A DNA stretch of 64,000 bases from Desulfobacterales bacterium (GCA_034520365.1 JAXHNP010000003.1:434001-498000); one strand, 5' to 3'; positions 1 through 8,500 are shown, counted from the stretch's first letter. Made by a program: numbers and translations. The notes: generated by a model from the letters alone, not told the origin.

Positions 1-1278
1 CACCTTTAAAATCTCGGTGACACTGCGGGGCGATTCATTTAACAGCCCGAAAAGCGCCACATGTTTGGGATCGCTAATACCTGCGTCTTCCGGGTCAATG
101 GTTTTATGCAGAAACCAGTAATCCAGATCATTCTGGCTCCAGGTGTTTTTCCCCTTTTGGCTTAGATTGGCGATGGTTTTTTTGACGTGGCTATATTGGG
201 CCGCCAGCCTGGATAGCGGAACCACCCGGTCCGGTCCCACCACGGCTTTTCCGCCCTGACCGAAGGAAATCCGGCTGTCGCAGCCCACGCAGGCCGTACG
301 GATACGGGCCGCCTTAACCGCGGTTTTGATATCACCCACCCGGGCGCCCTCATCCGTTATGGTCATCTGGGAATCCTGAATCAGGGCCATATCCGTGGTG
401 GTGCCGCCCACATCGATCACCAGGGCGTTGCCGTGCCTTGAGAAAAAGAGTCCCCCGATGGCGCTGGCCGCCGGGCCGGAAAGAATGGTTTCAACCGGTT
501 TTTCGGCGGCCTCGGCATGCGGCATGAGCGAGCCGTCGCCTTTTACAATCATAAGCGGGGCATTGATTTTCTGATCCTTTAATGATTCCTGAACCGCGGC
601 GATAAATTCCTGCATCACGGCCACCAATGAGGCATTCAGGCAGGCGGTGGTGGCCCGCTTAATGGAATCAATCTGGGTGGAGAGCTGATGGCCCAGCACC
701 ACCGGCAGATCACAGACATCCTGAATGGCATCAAACACCGCCTCCTCATGGGCGGGGTTTAAGGGACTGAAATAGCTTGAGACCGCAAAGGCATCGACTG
801 TATCCCGGTATTCCTTGACCCAGGCCTTGATGCCGTCCAAATCCAGGGGCGCATTCTCCGCCCCCTGCGAATTGTGCCCGCCGTCAAAATAGGCAAAATG
901 CCTGGTGGAAAAATTGGCCGCCAGCCCATAGGACTGAATTAGTTCCGGATCATAGCCGATCAGTAACAGGCCCACCTCACGGGCTTTTCCCTCGGCAATC
1001 GAATTGGTGGCCAGGGTGCTTGAAATCCCAACCAGCTTGACGGTGGCGGGATTTTCGATATTTAACATTTTAAGAACGGTGATAACGCCGTCAGCCAGGT
1101 TCGCCCGGGTGGTGAGGGTTTTGCCGGATGCGACCACCCGCCGGGTCCGGTAGTCCATCAGGACCCCGTCCGTATATGTCCCCCCGGTATCAATGCCGAC
1201 CACATAGTCACCGGAAAATTTCTTCCTGCCTGCACTTTCATTCCGGGATTGCAATGATTTCTGTTCCTTTGCGTACAT
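1..1278 (-). CDS. Hydantoinase/oxoprolinase (HyuA) family protein, 3' part cut by window edge
   Basis: The frame is open from position 1278 to the left edge, giving the first 426 residues of a family that is normally longer. Two ASKHA phosphate-binding motifs are visible: GIDTGGTYTDGVL near residue 30 and ALVIDVGGTTTDMALI in the middle, with ILSGPAASAIGG between them. HyuA proteins are ATP-dependent hydrolases of hydantoins or 5-oxoproline; they share the actin-like ATPase fold with the corrinoid activator RamA. The ATG at 1278 is the only reasonable start near the first motif, but it has no clear Shine-Dalgarno. The gene lies downstream of two MttB genes on the same strand, separated by about 470 bp that hold a hairpin and a repeat, so it may be transcribed separately. 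I infer a role with an N-methylated substrate or in corrinoid activation; the substrate cannot be read from the sequence. Confidence 0.85.
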   Translation of the reverse strand, partial: MYAKEQKSLQSRNESAGRKKFSGDYVVGIDTGGTYTDGVLMDYRTRRVVASGKTLTTRANLADGVITVLKMLNIENPATVKLVGISSTLATNSIAEGKAREVGLLLIGYDPELIQSYGLAANFSTRHFAYFDGGHNSQGAENAPLDLDGIKAWVKEYRDTVDAFAVSSYFSPLNPAHEEAVFDAIQDVCDLPVVLGHQLSTQIDSIKRATTACLNASLVAVMQEFIAAVQESLKDQKINAPLMIVKGDGSLMPHAEAAEKPVETILSGPAASAIGGLFFSRHGNALVIDVGGTTTDMALIQDSQMTITDEGARVGDIKTAVKAARIRTACVGCDSRISFGQGGKAVVGPDRVVPLSRLAAQYSHVKKTIANLSQKGKNTWSQNDLDYWFLHKTIDPEDAGISDPKHVALFGLLNESPRSVTEILKV

Positions 1279-1485
1279 TGATCGTGTTAACCATCCGTCC
1301 CGTTTGACGGATAGCCGGCTCCTTTCGTGCTTCATTTGTCAAGACTTCGCAAAAAGTCCAATATCTTAGTTGCGCTGCCTCCCTCGGGATTTGCGCGCCG
1401 CGATCTTGAACATTTTGTTTTGCCATCCAAAAATCGAATCTTAAGGAACGAAATAATATATTTCGTTATTCCAGGCCGTTCCGCC

Positions 1486-1559
1486 ACTGTCATTCCGAGG
1501 AGCGCGAGCGACGAGGAATCTTATTGTAAAGATTTCTCGCTGCCGCTCGAAATGACAGT
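1486..1559. repeat. Palindromic intergenic repeat (CATTCCGAGGAGC type)
   Basis: The left arm from ACTGTCATTCCGAGG (1486) to AATCTT (1522) is matched by the imperfect reverse complement AAGATTTCTCGC to GAAATGACAGT (1529-1559), leaving a loop of about six bases. A GAGCGCGAGCGACGAGGAATC core is a familiar intergenic palindrome in many bacterial genomes. It is probably a non-autonomous repeat, not a gene. Confidence 0.7.
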
Positions 1560-1665
1560 ATGGACAGGTTTTCAAAGCCTTTTTGAGCTACTTTCTGCAA
1601 AAATGCCATGATGGCGGCATCAACCGCTTTTTACGAATCCGTCGGAGTTGATGGTTTTGATGATC

Positions 1666-1705
1666 GAAAGCCTGCTGGCTCCGCCGTTGGAGCGAACAGG
1701 CTTTC
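1666..1705 (-). terminator. Stem-loop downstream of the first MttB gene
   Basis: GAAAGCCTG (1666-1674) pairs perfectly with CAGGCTTTC (1697-1705), with an inner CTCC/GGAG stem. It lies about 44 bases after the MttB stop on the minus strand. There is no T-run, so it could be a terminator aided by Rho or an mRNA-stabilising hairpin. Confidence 0.4.
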
Positions 1706-1748
1706 CATCAATTTATTTACCGCAATTCTGTGCGGCCCGGTGGGCCGC

Positions 1749-3221
1749 CTAGTTGCTCTTGACGCGCTCTTCGGCTTCGGCCAGGATCTTTTCGATATCC
1801 TTTTTGGCCTCAGGCGGCACGCGCTTTGAGGGGCCTTCGTAGTTTTCCATGATATCGCGGCCCTTCTTTAAGACCCGGTCCTTCATGGTGGTCCGGCCCT
1901 GGGCATCCCAGTCCTCGTAGCTGTTTCGATCCATCAGGGTGGGCTGATAGTGCTTACGGAACCACTTCATGGTGTGGTCCTCATAGAGGTAATGCCCGCC
2001 GGGACCCACATTGCAGATCTGTTCCACAGCCATGGTCTCCTCGTTCACCTCCAGGCCCCCGGCAATCAGACGGCTCATGCCGATGATCTCATCATCCATA
2101 ATCGTCTGATAAATATCACCGGTCATACCGGACTCGGTATAGCCGTTATCATGGACGAAGTTCGCCCCGGAGAGCATCGCCATATGAATCGACAAGGCGG
2201 CCTCTATGCCGGACTGCAGCTCCAGGCACTTGGTATCCGTGCAACCGGAGGTTGAGTACATGGGCAGCCCCACGAACTGAAGCATCTCTGTCAACCCGGC
2301 GCTTAAGATACTAAGCTCCGGTGCCCCATAGGAGTAGATCGTATGCCGCATATCCAGAATGGACTGCACGCCGCCGATGATAATGCAGGTGCCCGGATTC
2401 AAGAGCTGGGAGACCACGACGCCCACCATGGATTCGGACATGGCCACAACCAGCTGACCGGCATGGGTCGCCGGCACCGTGCCGCCGCCGATGGCGCAGG
2501 GGCTGTAGACCTGCGGAATCCGGTGTTCGGCATTGTACATGCATTTGTCGATCGCGTGGAAGTCACTGACCAGCGGGGAAATCGGCTCTCCGTAGCTGAT
2601 GTAGTTGGGCCGCTGTTTAAAGGCCTCTTCACCGCCGGCCATGACAATGCCGACCCGGTGCTCGTCGCGAACCCCGTCCCGGCCAAAAGCCCAGTTCATA
2701 ATGATCTTGCGGGTATTCTGGATCATGTCCGCAAACTCATAGATGTCCGCCAGCCCGTTGGTGACGTCGCTGATTGAGCCCAGGGACTGCACATAGCCGA
2801 TATTGGGCAGGGCATCACAGACCCGGGCCACGGTGGTGGCGTCTTTTCTTAGATACGGCCGGCGCTCCAGGGTTTCGGGATCGATAAAATTGGGCGGCGT
2901 GGGGCCGGGGCCGAAATAGCTGCGGCCGCGCTCCACATAGCACATCTCCTCGTTTCCGTCCCAGGAGTAAAGCGTTGTCGTGGGCGGAAGGCTCTGCAGG
3001 GCCTGCCTGACAATCTCCGGCGGAATCCGTACGCGGATGCCGTCCACCTTGCACCGGTTTTTGGCCAGAAGCTCCCGTGCACCCTCATGGTGGACATCCG
3101 CACCGGTGTCATTCAAGGTTTTAATGACCCCGTTGAAGATCCGCTCCTTCTGGTCCTCTGACATCATGGAGAAGCGCACGGTTTCATTGGTAATATAGTT
3201 GGTTACTTTATCGTGAATCAT
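1749..3221 (-). CDS. MttB-family corrinoid-dependent methyltransferase (non-pyrrolysine), copy 1
   Basis: This 490-residue protein belongs to the trimethylamine methyltransferase (MttB) superfamily, whose members move a methyl group from a quaternary or tertiary amine to a cobalamin-binding protein. The frame has no internal TAG, so it lacks the pyrrolysine of true MttB; such proteins include glycine betaine (MtgB), proline betaine and carnitine demethylases. Its own stop is TAG. Family stretches seen include SGCTDTKCLELQSGIEAA and GANFVHDNGYTESGM. The start has a good ribosome site (AAGGAGAG, seven bases upstream). It follows a paralogue by 79 bp, and a corrinoid protein and a betaine-type methyltransferase lie further upstream in the same direction. 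The substrate is inferred to be a betaine or related methylamine; which one is unknown. Confidence 0.9.
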   Translation of the reverse strand: MIHDKVTNYITNETVRFSMMSEDQKERIFNGVIKTLNDTGADVHHEGARELLAKNRCKVDGIRVRIPPEIVRQALQSLPPTTTLYSWDGNEEMCYVERGRSYFGPGPTPPNFIDPETLERRPYLRKDATTVARVCDALPNIGYVQSLGSISDVTNGLADIYEFADMIQNTRKIIMNWAFGRDGVRDEHRVGIVMAGGEEAFKQRPNYISYGEPISPLVSDFHAIDKCMYNAEHRIPQVYSPCAIGGGTVPATHAGQLVVAMSESMVGVVVSQLLNPGTCIIIGGVQSILDMRHTIYSYGAPELSILSAGLTEMLQFVGLPMYSTSGCTDTKCLELQSGIEAALSIHMAMLSGANFVHDNGYTESGMTGDIYQTIMDDEIIGMSRLIAGGLEVNEETMAVEQICNVGPGGHYLYEDHTMKWFRKHYQPTLMDRNSYEDWDAQGRTTMKDRVLKKGRDIMENYEGPSKRVPPEAKKDIEKILAEAEERVKSN

Positions 3222-3300
3222 ATTTGACTCTCCTTATTTATCCGTGCCCATGCAGCCAACGTCTTTCCCCGGCGGCATGGCGGTTGTCAACCCGGTTGGA

Positions 3301-4755
3301 TTATTTGGAATGGCGCTTTTCCGCATCATCGATGATCTTTTTAAGATCCTTTCGGATCCCGTCATCAATGGGCTCCGGCTCATATTCATCAAGGATGCGC
3401 TGGGTTTCCTCATTGACCCGGTCGAGCATGGTCTTTTTGCCGTTCGCACACCAGGTCTCCCAGTCCGATCGGTCCTGGAGTTTGGGGAAATACCATTCCT
3501 TCCAGTACTCGTAGGTGTGATCTTTTGTCACATATTCCCCGGCCGGTCCGGTCTCGTTGATCAGCTTCAGGGCCAGATGTTCGGGATCCGTGTTAATGCC
3601 CTTGCCGACCTGGCGCACCATGCCGATGATTTCCTCGTTCATGACCAGGGATTCCAAAGAGGCATTGACGCCGGAGTCGATATAGCCCACATCATGGACC
3701 AGATTGGCGCCGGAGAGGAACGCGTTTAATACGGAGAGCGTGGATTCCGCGGCCGCCTGCTCATCAACACACTTGGAGTCGCTGCAGCCGCCGGTGGAGA
3801 ACATCAAAAGCCCCAGCCATTTGGATATATCCGTGTTTGCGGCAGATGCCAGGGACAGCTCCGGCGAGCCATAGGAATAGGTGGTGGTGCGCATGTCCAT
3901 GACCGTGGTCACCCCGCCCATGATCAGCGGCATGCCCGGTTTTTTTAGGTCACAGAGCACCACGGCCAGAAGCGTTTCCGCCAGCGACTGGACCAGCATG
4001 CCCGGAATGGTGGCCGGTGCGGTGGCGCCGGAACTGGGGCACGGGGTATACATGGCCGGAATCCCCTTTTCCGCGGCGAACAAGAGCTTCTCCACCGCAG
4101 TGCGGTCATTGGTTAGCGGTGAGATCGGCTCGATATAGGCCACGAACATGGGATTTAAGCGAAACTCCTCCTCACCGCCCTGGAACAGGCAGGCCATTTT
4201 CCAGAGATCCTCCAGGCCTTCGCCGTCCACACTGGTGACCACCATGGGCTTGGTGCAGCCCTCGAGCATGGCCATGAACTGGTGCCGGTCGTAGGTCTGG
4301 GGATTGGGGGCATCGCCCACAATGCCGTGGGACATAAAAAAATCGTAGTTGGACAAATAATCGACAAAGCGGCCCGCATTGACCACATCTTTATACAGGG
4401 TCCGCCGGCGCTCGCCGGACTCCCGGTCATAGGTAAACGGCAGGTCTGAGCCGGTGCCGAAATACACGTGATCCTTCTGAAGGGCCACGGAGCGCTTGCC
4501 GTTTCTGCCTTTCAGCGTAATTTTCCGGGGATAGTTCTTAATCGCCCGCTCAACCATTGAAGCGGGGACACGGACACGATTTTCCCGGACCACGGCATCG
4601 GAATTTTTGAACAGCTCTATGGCCTCTTCCTGCAAAACATCCGCGCCGCATCGCTCCAAGACTTCAAGGGCTGAAAAATATATTTTTTCGATCTGCTGAT
4701 CCGTCAGCACCCGGAAAACCGGGGTCTGCTGGATCGTCTGATTCATTTTTTCCAT
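3301..4755 (-). CDS. MttB-family corrinoid-dependent methyltransferase (non-pyrrolysine), copy 2
   Basis: A second MttB-superfamily protein of 484 residues, clearly related to its neighbour but far from identical. It shares the FSTGGCSDSKCVDEQAAAES and GANLVHDVGYIDSGVNAS regions with it. It has no in-frame amber codon and ends in TAA, so no pyrrolysine is expected. The first ATG (4755) is favoured over the one three codons later because GAAGGAG sits seven bases before it. The gene lies 184 bp after the corrinoid-protein gene, which should be its methyl acceptor. Two diverged copies may act on different substrates, or form one system in which one copy delivers methyl groups and the other removes them; the sequence does not say which. 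Confidence 0.9.
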   Translation of the reverse strand: MEKMNQTIQQTPVFRVLTDQQIEKIYFSALEVLERCGADVLQEEAIELFKNSDAVVRENRVRVPASMVERAIKNYPRKITLKGRNGKRSVALQKDHVYFGTGSDLPFTYDRESGERRRTLYKDVVNAGRFVDYLSNYDFFMSHGIVGDAPNPQTYDRHQFMAMLEGCTKPMVVTSVDGEGLEDLWKMACLFQGGEEEFRLNPMFVAYIEPISPLTNDRTAVEKLLFAAEKGIPAMYTPCPSSGATAPATIPGMLVQSLAETLLAVVLCDLKKPGMPLIMGGVTTVMDMRTTTYSYGSPELSLASAANTDISKWLGLLMFSTGGCSDSKCVDEQAAAESTLSVLNAFLSGANLVHDVGYIDSGVNASLESLVMNEEIIGMVRQVGKGINTDPEHLALKLINETGPAGEYVTKDHTYEYWKEWYFPKLQDRSDWETWCANGKKTMLDRVNEETQRILDEYEPEPIDDGIRKDLKKIIDDAEKRHSK

Positions 4756-4939
4756 GGGTTAACTCCTTCGCCCGAATTTTATGTGTCAAAGCAAGGTCTT
4801 ATTCTGCATGCATCCGATCAGGGGAACCTGGAGAACACCGTGCTTTTCTTTATAAAATGCCGGTGCGGCCTGATCCTGCTGCCGCCCCGGCCATTTATTT
4901 TTCGATCAACTATATAAAACTATATAAAAGGATGTTTAC

Positions 4940-5578
4940 CTAAAGCCCGAGTTCCGCCCTGGCCTTGTCAACGGAATTGGCCGCATTGGCGCCGTAGAGA
5001 TCCGCGCCGATTTCCTTGGCGTATTCCTCGGTCACGGGCGCCCCGCCGACCATGATCTTGACCTGGTCTCTGACGCCGGCTTCCTTCAGGGCATTAATCG
5101 TTTCCCCCATTTTCGGCATGGTCGTGGTCAGAAGCGCTGACATCCCCAGCAGCTCCGGTTTATGCTCTTTAACGGCATCCACAAATACCTGCGGCTTTAG
5201 ATCAATACCCAGGTTAATAACCTTAAAGCCCGCGCCCTCAAACATCATGCCCACCAGGTTTTTCCCGATGTCATGAAGGTCGCCCTCAACCGTGCCGATA
5301 ACAAAGGTGCCGGCCCGCTTGGTATCTCCCTCTACCAAAACCGGGCGGAGATGCTCCATGCCGGCGCTCATGGCCTTTGCCGAGCGCAGCACTTCCGGGA
5401 TAAACATGTCTCCGGCCTTAAACCGCTGGCCCACCACATCCATGCCGGCGATCAGGCCTTTATTCAAAACCTCATCCGGATCCAGGCCGCTATCCAGAAA
5501 TTCCTTGGTCATATTGCCGACTTCCTCGACCTTGCCGGCGATCAATAACTCTGCCATTTTCCCTAAATCTTCAGCCAT
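4940..5578 (-). CDS. Corrinoid (B12-binding) methyl-carrier protein, MttC/MtbC type
   Basis: This 212-residue protein has the two-domain plan of methyltransferase cognate corrinoid proteins. An N-terminal helical cap (about residues 1-90) is followed by a Rossmann-like B12 domain with the DxHxxG cobalt-ligand motif in GTVEGDLHDIGKN. The GMSALLTTTM and VGGAPVTEEYA motifs further on are typical of the family. It should carry the methyl group between the MttB proteins encoded downstream and a methyl-H4folate-forming methyltransferase, which is not in the window. The ribosome site AGGAGG before the ATG is strong. No RamA-type reductive activator is seen nearby, unless the HyuA-like ASKHA protein fills that role. 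Confidence 0.93.
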   Translation of the reverse strand: MAEDLGKMAELLIAGKVEEVGNMTKEFLDSGLDPDEVLNKGLIAGMDVVGQRFKAGDMFIPEVLRSAKAMSAGMEHLRPVLVEGDTKRAGTFVIGTVEGDLHDIGKNLVGMMFEGAGFKVINLGIDLKPQVFVDAVKEHKPELLGMSALLTTTMPKMGETINALKEAGVRDQVKIMVGGAPVTEEYAKEIGADLYGANAANSVDKARAELGL

Positions 5579-5672
5579 GTGTAGTCCTCCTTCTATTTTT
5601 AATTATTGCGTTATTCGCTCCTTGCTGCAAAAGCCATACGCTTACATGCGCTCAGCTTGGAATCTTTCGCTT

Positions 5673-6512
5673 TTACGATTTGCGGAAATGAAACACGCCC
5701 CAGGCCAAATACCCCTTATTGCCGCCATCCACCCAATGGCGCAGGCCTTTTTTCATATTCTCGATATATTCCTGACTGATCTTGCCCTTGACTTCGCCTT
5801 CCCGTTTTTCCAGCTCCTTGAGAATCCGGGCATAGCTTTTGGTTAGATGCGGGGAGAGGTTTTCAAAGCCGACGACCTCAAAACCGATCTTCTTGGCATA
5901 CTCCTGGTAAAAACCGGGCGAACCCAGACTGGTCAGATGGATGCGGTCATAGATGGGCTGCAGCACATCCTCGGGGCAGTCATCCGTCTGCATAGGGTCG
6001 GTAAAAATCATTTCCCCGCCGGATTTTAATACCCGCTTGGCCTCATCAAGGACTTTCTGCCGGTTGTCGCTATGAAGAATGGCATCCTGGGACCATACAA
6101 TGTCAAAGGATTCATCCGGATACGCAATGGTGTCAAAGCTGCCGTCAATGACCGTAATCAAATGATCTAGCCCCTGCTCCTTATTCATCTGGCGGCCACG
6201 GGTGTTTTCCGTTTCACTCAAATTTAAAACCACCACTTCCCAGCCATAATTTTTTGCCAGATACCGGGCCGAGCCGGAGAACCCGCCCCCCAGATCGATC
6301 ACCCTGGCCTTCTGGTTCAAAAACTTCGAGCGGGAAGCCATATGATCTATAGTTTTACGACTTGCCTCATATACGGACTCATCGCCGGTTTCATAAAATC
6401 CCAAATGAAGGTCCTCTCCCCCCCATATAGTATAGTAGAAAGTATGGGCATCCTCACTATCGTAGTAATCTTTTGTAACTTTTACGGTTTCGGAATATTC
6501 CTGATTGCTCAT
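5673..6512 (-). CDS. Sarcosine/dimethylglycine N-methyltransferase-like SAM methyltransferase (betaine synthesis)
   Basis: The 279-residue protein is a class I SAM methyltransferase with motif I VIDLGGGFSGSARYLA. Its YYDSEDAHTFYYTIWGGED start, WSQDAILHSDNR middle and C-terminal WVDGGNKGYLAWGVFHFRK match my memory of the halophile and cyanobacterial sarcosine/dimethylglycine methyltransferases, which methylate sarcosine to dimethylglycine and glycine betaine. The partner glycine/sarcosine enzyme is not in the window. It is the first gene of a minus-strand cluster with a corrinoid protein and two MttB proteins, and starts after AAAGGAGG. A role in making the osmolyte betaine is the simplest reading; supplying or recycling substrate for the corrinoid enzymes is an inference. 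It sits near metK, which makes its methyl donor. Confidence 0.85.
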   Translation of the reverse strand: MSNQEYSETVKVTKDYYDSEDAHTFYYTIWGGEDLHLGFYETGDESVYEASRKTIDHMASRSKFLNQKARVIDLGGGFSGSARYLAKNYGWEVVVLNLSETENTRGRQMNKEQGLDHLITVIDGSFDTIAYPDESFDIVWSQDAILHSDNRQKVLDEAKRVLKSGGEMIFTDPMQTDDCPEDVLQPIYDRIHLTSLGSPGFYQEYAKKIGFEVVGFENLSPHLTKSYARILKELEKREGEVKGKISQEYIENMKKGLRHWVDGGNKGYLAWGVFHFRKS

Positions 6513-6780
6513 GCATGCCTCCTTTATTTGGCCTATAAGCTGTTTAAGCCCTATGATTAATGAATCAAAAGATCAGGCTTGTGCCTGACTTACGTTTTTC
6601 GCACCAGTAAATTTGTCTAATAAATTTTAATATTTAACCTATATTTGCGAAATGTTTTTTCTAATTCAACTGTATAATAAATTGAATATATTAATTTAAA
6701 ATTTTATGATTGTCAACCTCTTTTTCCGAATCACCTGTATACAACAGAATATTCACGGGCTTGTAACAATCAAAATATAC

Positions 6781-6812
6781 TTGACAAGGGCCTTTAAGTT
6801 ATATTAATTGTC
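6781..6812 (+). promoter_or_regulatory. Possible sigma-70 promoter
   Basis: A perfect -35 box TTGACA (6781-6786) is followed by an AT-rich stretch containing ATATTAAT as a poor -10 candidate. It points toward the structured block at 6944 and the DUF1015 gene. Spacing to a good -10 is not ideal, so this is tentative. Confidence 0.35.
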
Positions 6813-6943
6813 TCTATTCGCGAACCCGACCAATTTTAGAAAACTTTATAGCTTTTATATTAATAAAATTTTCTATAAAATTCAATAGATTAAAAAATTT
6901 TTATAACTTTCCGACGATGATTCTTTTAATAAAGGTAAGTATA

Positions 6944-7028
6944 GGTCCGGACCAACAGATCTGCACTGCTTAAACCGGGTTGGGGTGCGAACCCAACATG
7001 GCAGTCGGAATTTTCGACCGTCTGCTGT
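6944..7028 (+). ncRNA. Candidate structured leader RNA (type unknown)
   Basis: Nested complementary segments are visible: AACAG (6954-6958) with CTGTT (7024-7028), ACTGC (6965-6969) with GCAGT (7001-7005), GTTGGG (6979-6984) with CCCAAC (6992-6997), and GTCG (7004-7007) with CGAC (7015-7018). Together they suggest a junction-closed fold. It begins with the perfect palindrome GGTCCGGACC. It lies about 140 bases before the DUF1015 start, downstream of a TTGACA box, in a window where the next genes include metK. It does not match the riboswitch consensus sequences I remember (SAM, SAH, cobalamin, THF). It could instead be a DNA palindrome bound by a regulator, or belong to the opposite strand. 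Confidence 0.35.
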
Positions 7029-7165
7029 TAATGTGACTGGAAACAATTATATTTAACATATGGCCTGATACATTTTTGTTTCAAAATAATTATTCTTAAT
7101 ATATATACCAATGTTCAGGGAAATCAAAAAAATAAAACCCAAACTCAAACAAACAGGTTGAATTT

Positions 7166-8500
7166 ATGGCAGATATTTTTCCGTTCCGGGGCATCCGGTA
7201 CAACATTGACAAGATCGGCGATCTGGCCAAAGTGGCCACACCGCCCTATGATGTCATCTCCGAAGAAGAGCAGGACATGTATTATGAGCGCCATCCCAAC
7301 AATGTCATCCGCTTAGACAAGGGCAAACCATCGGCAAATGACGACGATCAGGACAATCCTTATACCAGGGCGGCGGAATATTACAAAAACTGGCTGTCTG
7401 AGGGCATACTGGTCAAAGATGAATCGCCCTGCTTCTATCTCACCTCAGTCGAATTTAGCATCAACGGCCAGACGTTTACCCGCTACGGTCTGATTGCCCG
7501 GGTTCGGCTGGAGCCTTTTGAAAACGGCGTCATCCTGCCGCATGAGGAGACTTACTCCAAAATCAAATCCGAACGCCTGGAACTGATGAAGGCCTGCCAC
7601 GCCAATTTCAGCCATATCTTCTCCATTTACACGGACAAAGACAATATTATGGGGCGGCTGAAATCCGCGATTGCCGATGCGCCGCCGGAAGTTGCGTTCT
7701 CAGACGATGCCGGCCATCATCATCAAATGTGGCGCATCACGGATGAAAAAGTCCAGGCATCGGTGACTGAGAGCATAAAAGAGCGCCGGCTGTTCATCGC
7801 GGACGGCCATCACCGCTACGAAACCGCGCTTTCCTTTCGGGACTGGCTGGCCGAGCAGACCCCGGATTTCGGGCCGGACCATCCGGCCAATTTTATCATG
7901 ATGTATCTTTGCTCGATTGAGGACCCGGGACTGATTATCCTTCCCACCCACCGCCTTTTAACCGATGTTTCCGCCGCCGAACGCAACACTTTTGTGCAAA
8001 AGGCAGAGCCTTATTTTACGGTTAAGCGCTTCGCCTTTGATAAGGACCGTGAGGATCAGGAGACGGCCCGGTCCCAGATGCTTGGCGAAATGAAATCCGA
8101 CCCGGATAAACACGTCATCGGCGGCTATATAGAAGGATATGCCGAATTCTACACGTTCACCCTGAAGCCTGATGTGATGAAGCAGAAGTTTGAGGCGGAA
8201 ATTCCGGAGCCCTTACGCGAACTGGATGTCACGGTGTTAACGCGCATTGTGTTGACCGAACTGCTTGAATTTGATCATAAGGACTTAGATGACGAAACCC
8301 TGCTCAGCTATACCAGCAGCGCAGCCGAAGCAATTGAGGCGGTGGATAACGGGGATGCAAAAATGGCATTTATTCTAAACCCCCCTTCCAACGAACAGGT
8401 CCGCCAGATCGCGGAGGCCGGCTATACCATGCCGCGAAAAACGACCTTTTATTACCCCAAAGCCGTGACCGGCCAGGTGATGAACAGCTTAACAGAATAA
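7166..8500 (+). CDS. DUF1015 family protein
   Basis: A 444-residue protein recognisable as DUF1015 by its opening FPFRGIRYNIDKIGDLAKVA and PPYDVISEEEQ, the NVIRLDKGK segment, and the central FIADGHHRYETAL motif. The biochemical role of the family is not established; the histidine-rich DGHHRYE motif suggests catalysis or metal binding. It has no signal peptide and is likely cytoplasmic. It starts the plus-strand group that continues with panC and metK; the gap to panC is short, so co-transcription is likely. A possible structured leader lies upstream. Confidence 0.9.
   Translation: MADIFPFRGIRYNIDKIGDLAKVATPPYDVISEEEQDMYYERHPNNVIRLDKGKPSANDDDQDNPYTRAAEYYKNWLSEGILVKDESPCFYLTSVEFSINGQTFTRYGLIARVRLEPFENGVILPHEETYSKIKSERLELMKACHANFSHIFSIYTDKDNIMGRLKSAIADAPPEVAFSDDAGHHHQMWRITDEKVQASVTESIKERRLFIADGHHRYETALSFRDWLAEQTPDFGPDHPANFIMMYLCSIEDPGLIILPTHRLLTDVSAAERNTFVQKAEPYFTVKRFAFDKDREDQETARSQMLGEMKSDPDKHVIGGYIEGYAEFYTFTLKPDVMKQKFEAEIPEPLRELDVTVLTRIVLTELLEFDHKDLDDETLLSYTSSAAEAIEAVDNGDAKMAFILNPPSNEQVRQIAEAGYTMPRKTTFYYPKAVTGQVMNSLTE

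Larger units (their letters stand above)
1279..1748. other. Non-coding stretch with repeats between MttB and HyuA-like genes
   Basis: No credible gene is seen. The stretch holds a stem-loop just after the MttB stop (1666-1705), a CATTCCGAGGAGC-type palindromic repeat (1486-1559), and another small palindrome around 1444-1470 (GGAACGAAATA with its near complement). Short open frames across the repeats look accidental. Confidence 0.6.
6513..7165. other. AT-rich divergent intergenic region
   Basis: This 650-bp stretch separates the minus-strand methyltransferase cluster from the plus-strand DUF1015-panC-metK group. It is much richer in A and T than the genes. A plausible promoter starts at 6781 and a GC-richer block with nested stems lies at 6944-7028. 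No open frame here looks real. Confidence 0.6.

Noticed and set aside
1327-1611. 94-codon frame in the first intergenic region
   Set aside because: It translates the palindromic repeat and has no ribosome site.
1749-4755. Pyrrolysine use in the MttB genes
   Set aside because: Both frames are continuous without an internal TAG. TAG ends the first MttB, the corrinoid gene, tmcB, hdrB and a kinase gene as a normal stop.
6736-6749. LexA-type box (CTGTATACAACAG)
   Set aside because: Spacing between the CTGT and ACAG halves is too short for a known SOS box.
6965-7005. tRNA-like arm (GTTGGG with seven-base loop)
   Set aside because: The loop does not match the T-loop consensus on either strand and no acceptor or anticodon arms of the right size are present.
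6900-7100. Cobalamin or SAM riboswitch before metK genes
   Set aside because: I could not find the conserved core boxes of these classes; only generic stems are visible.
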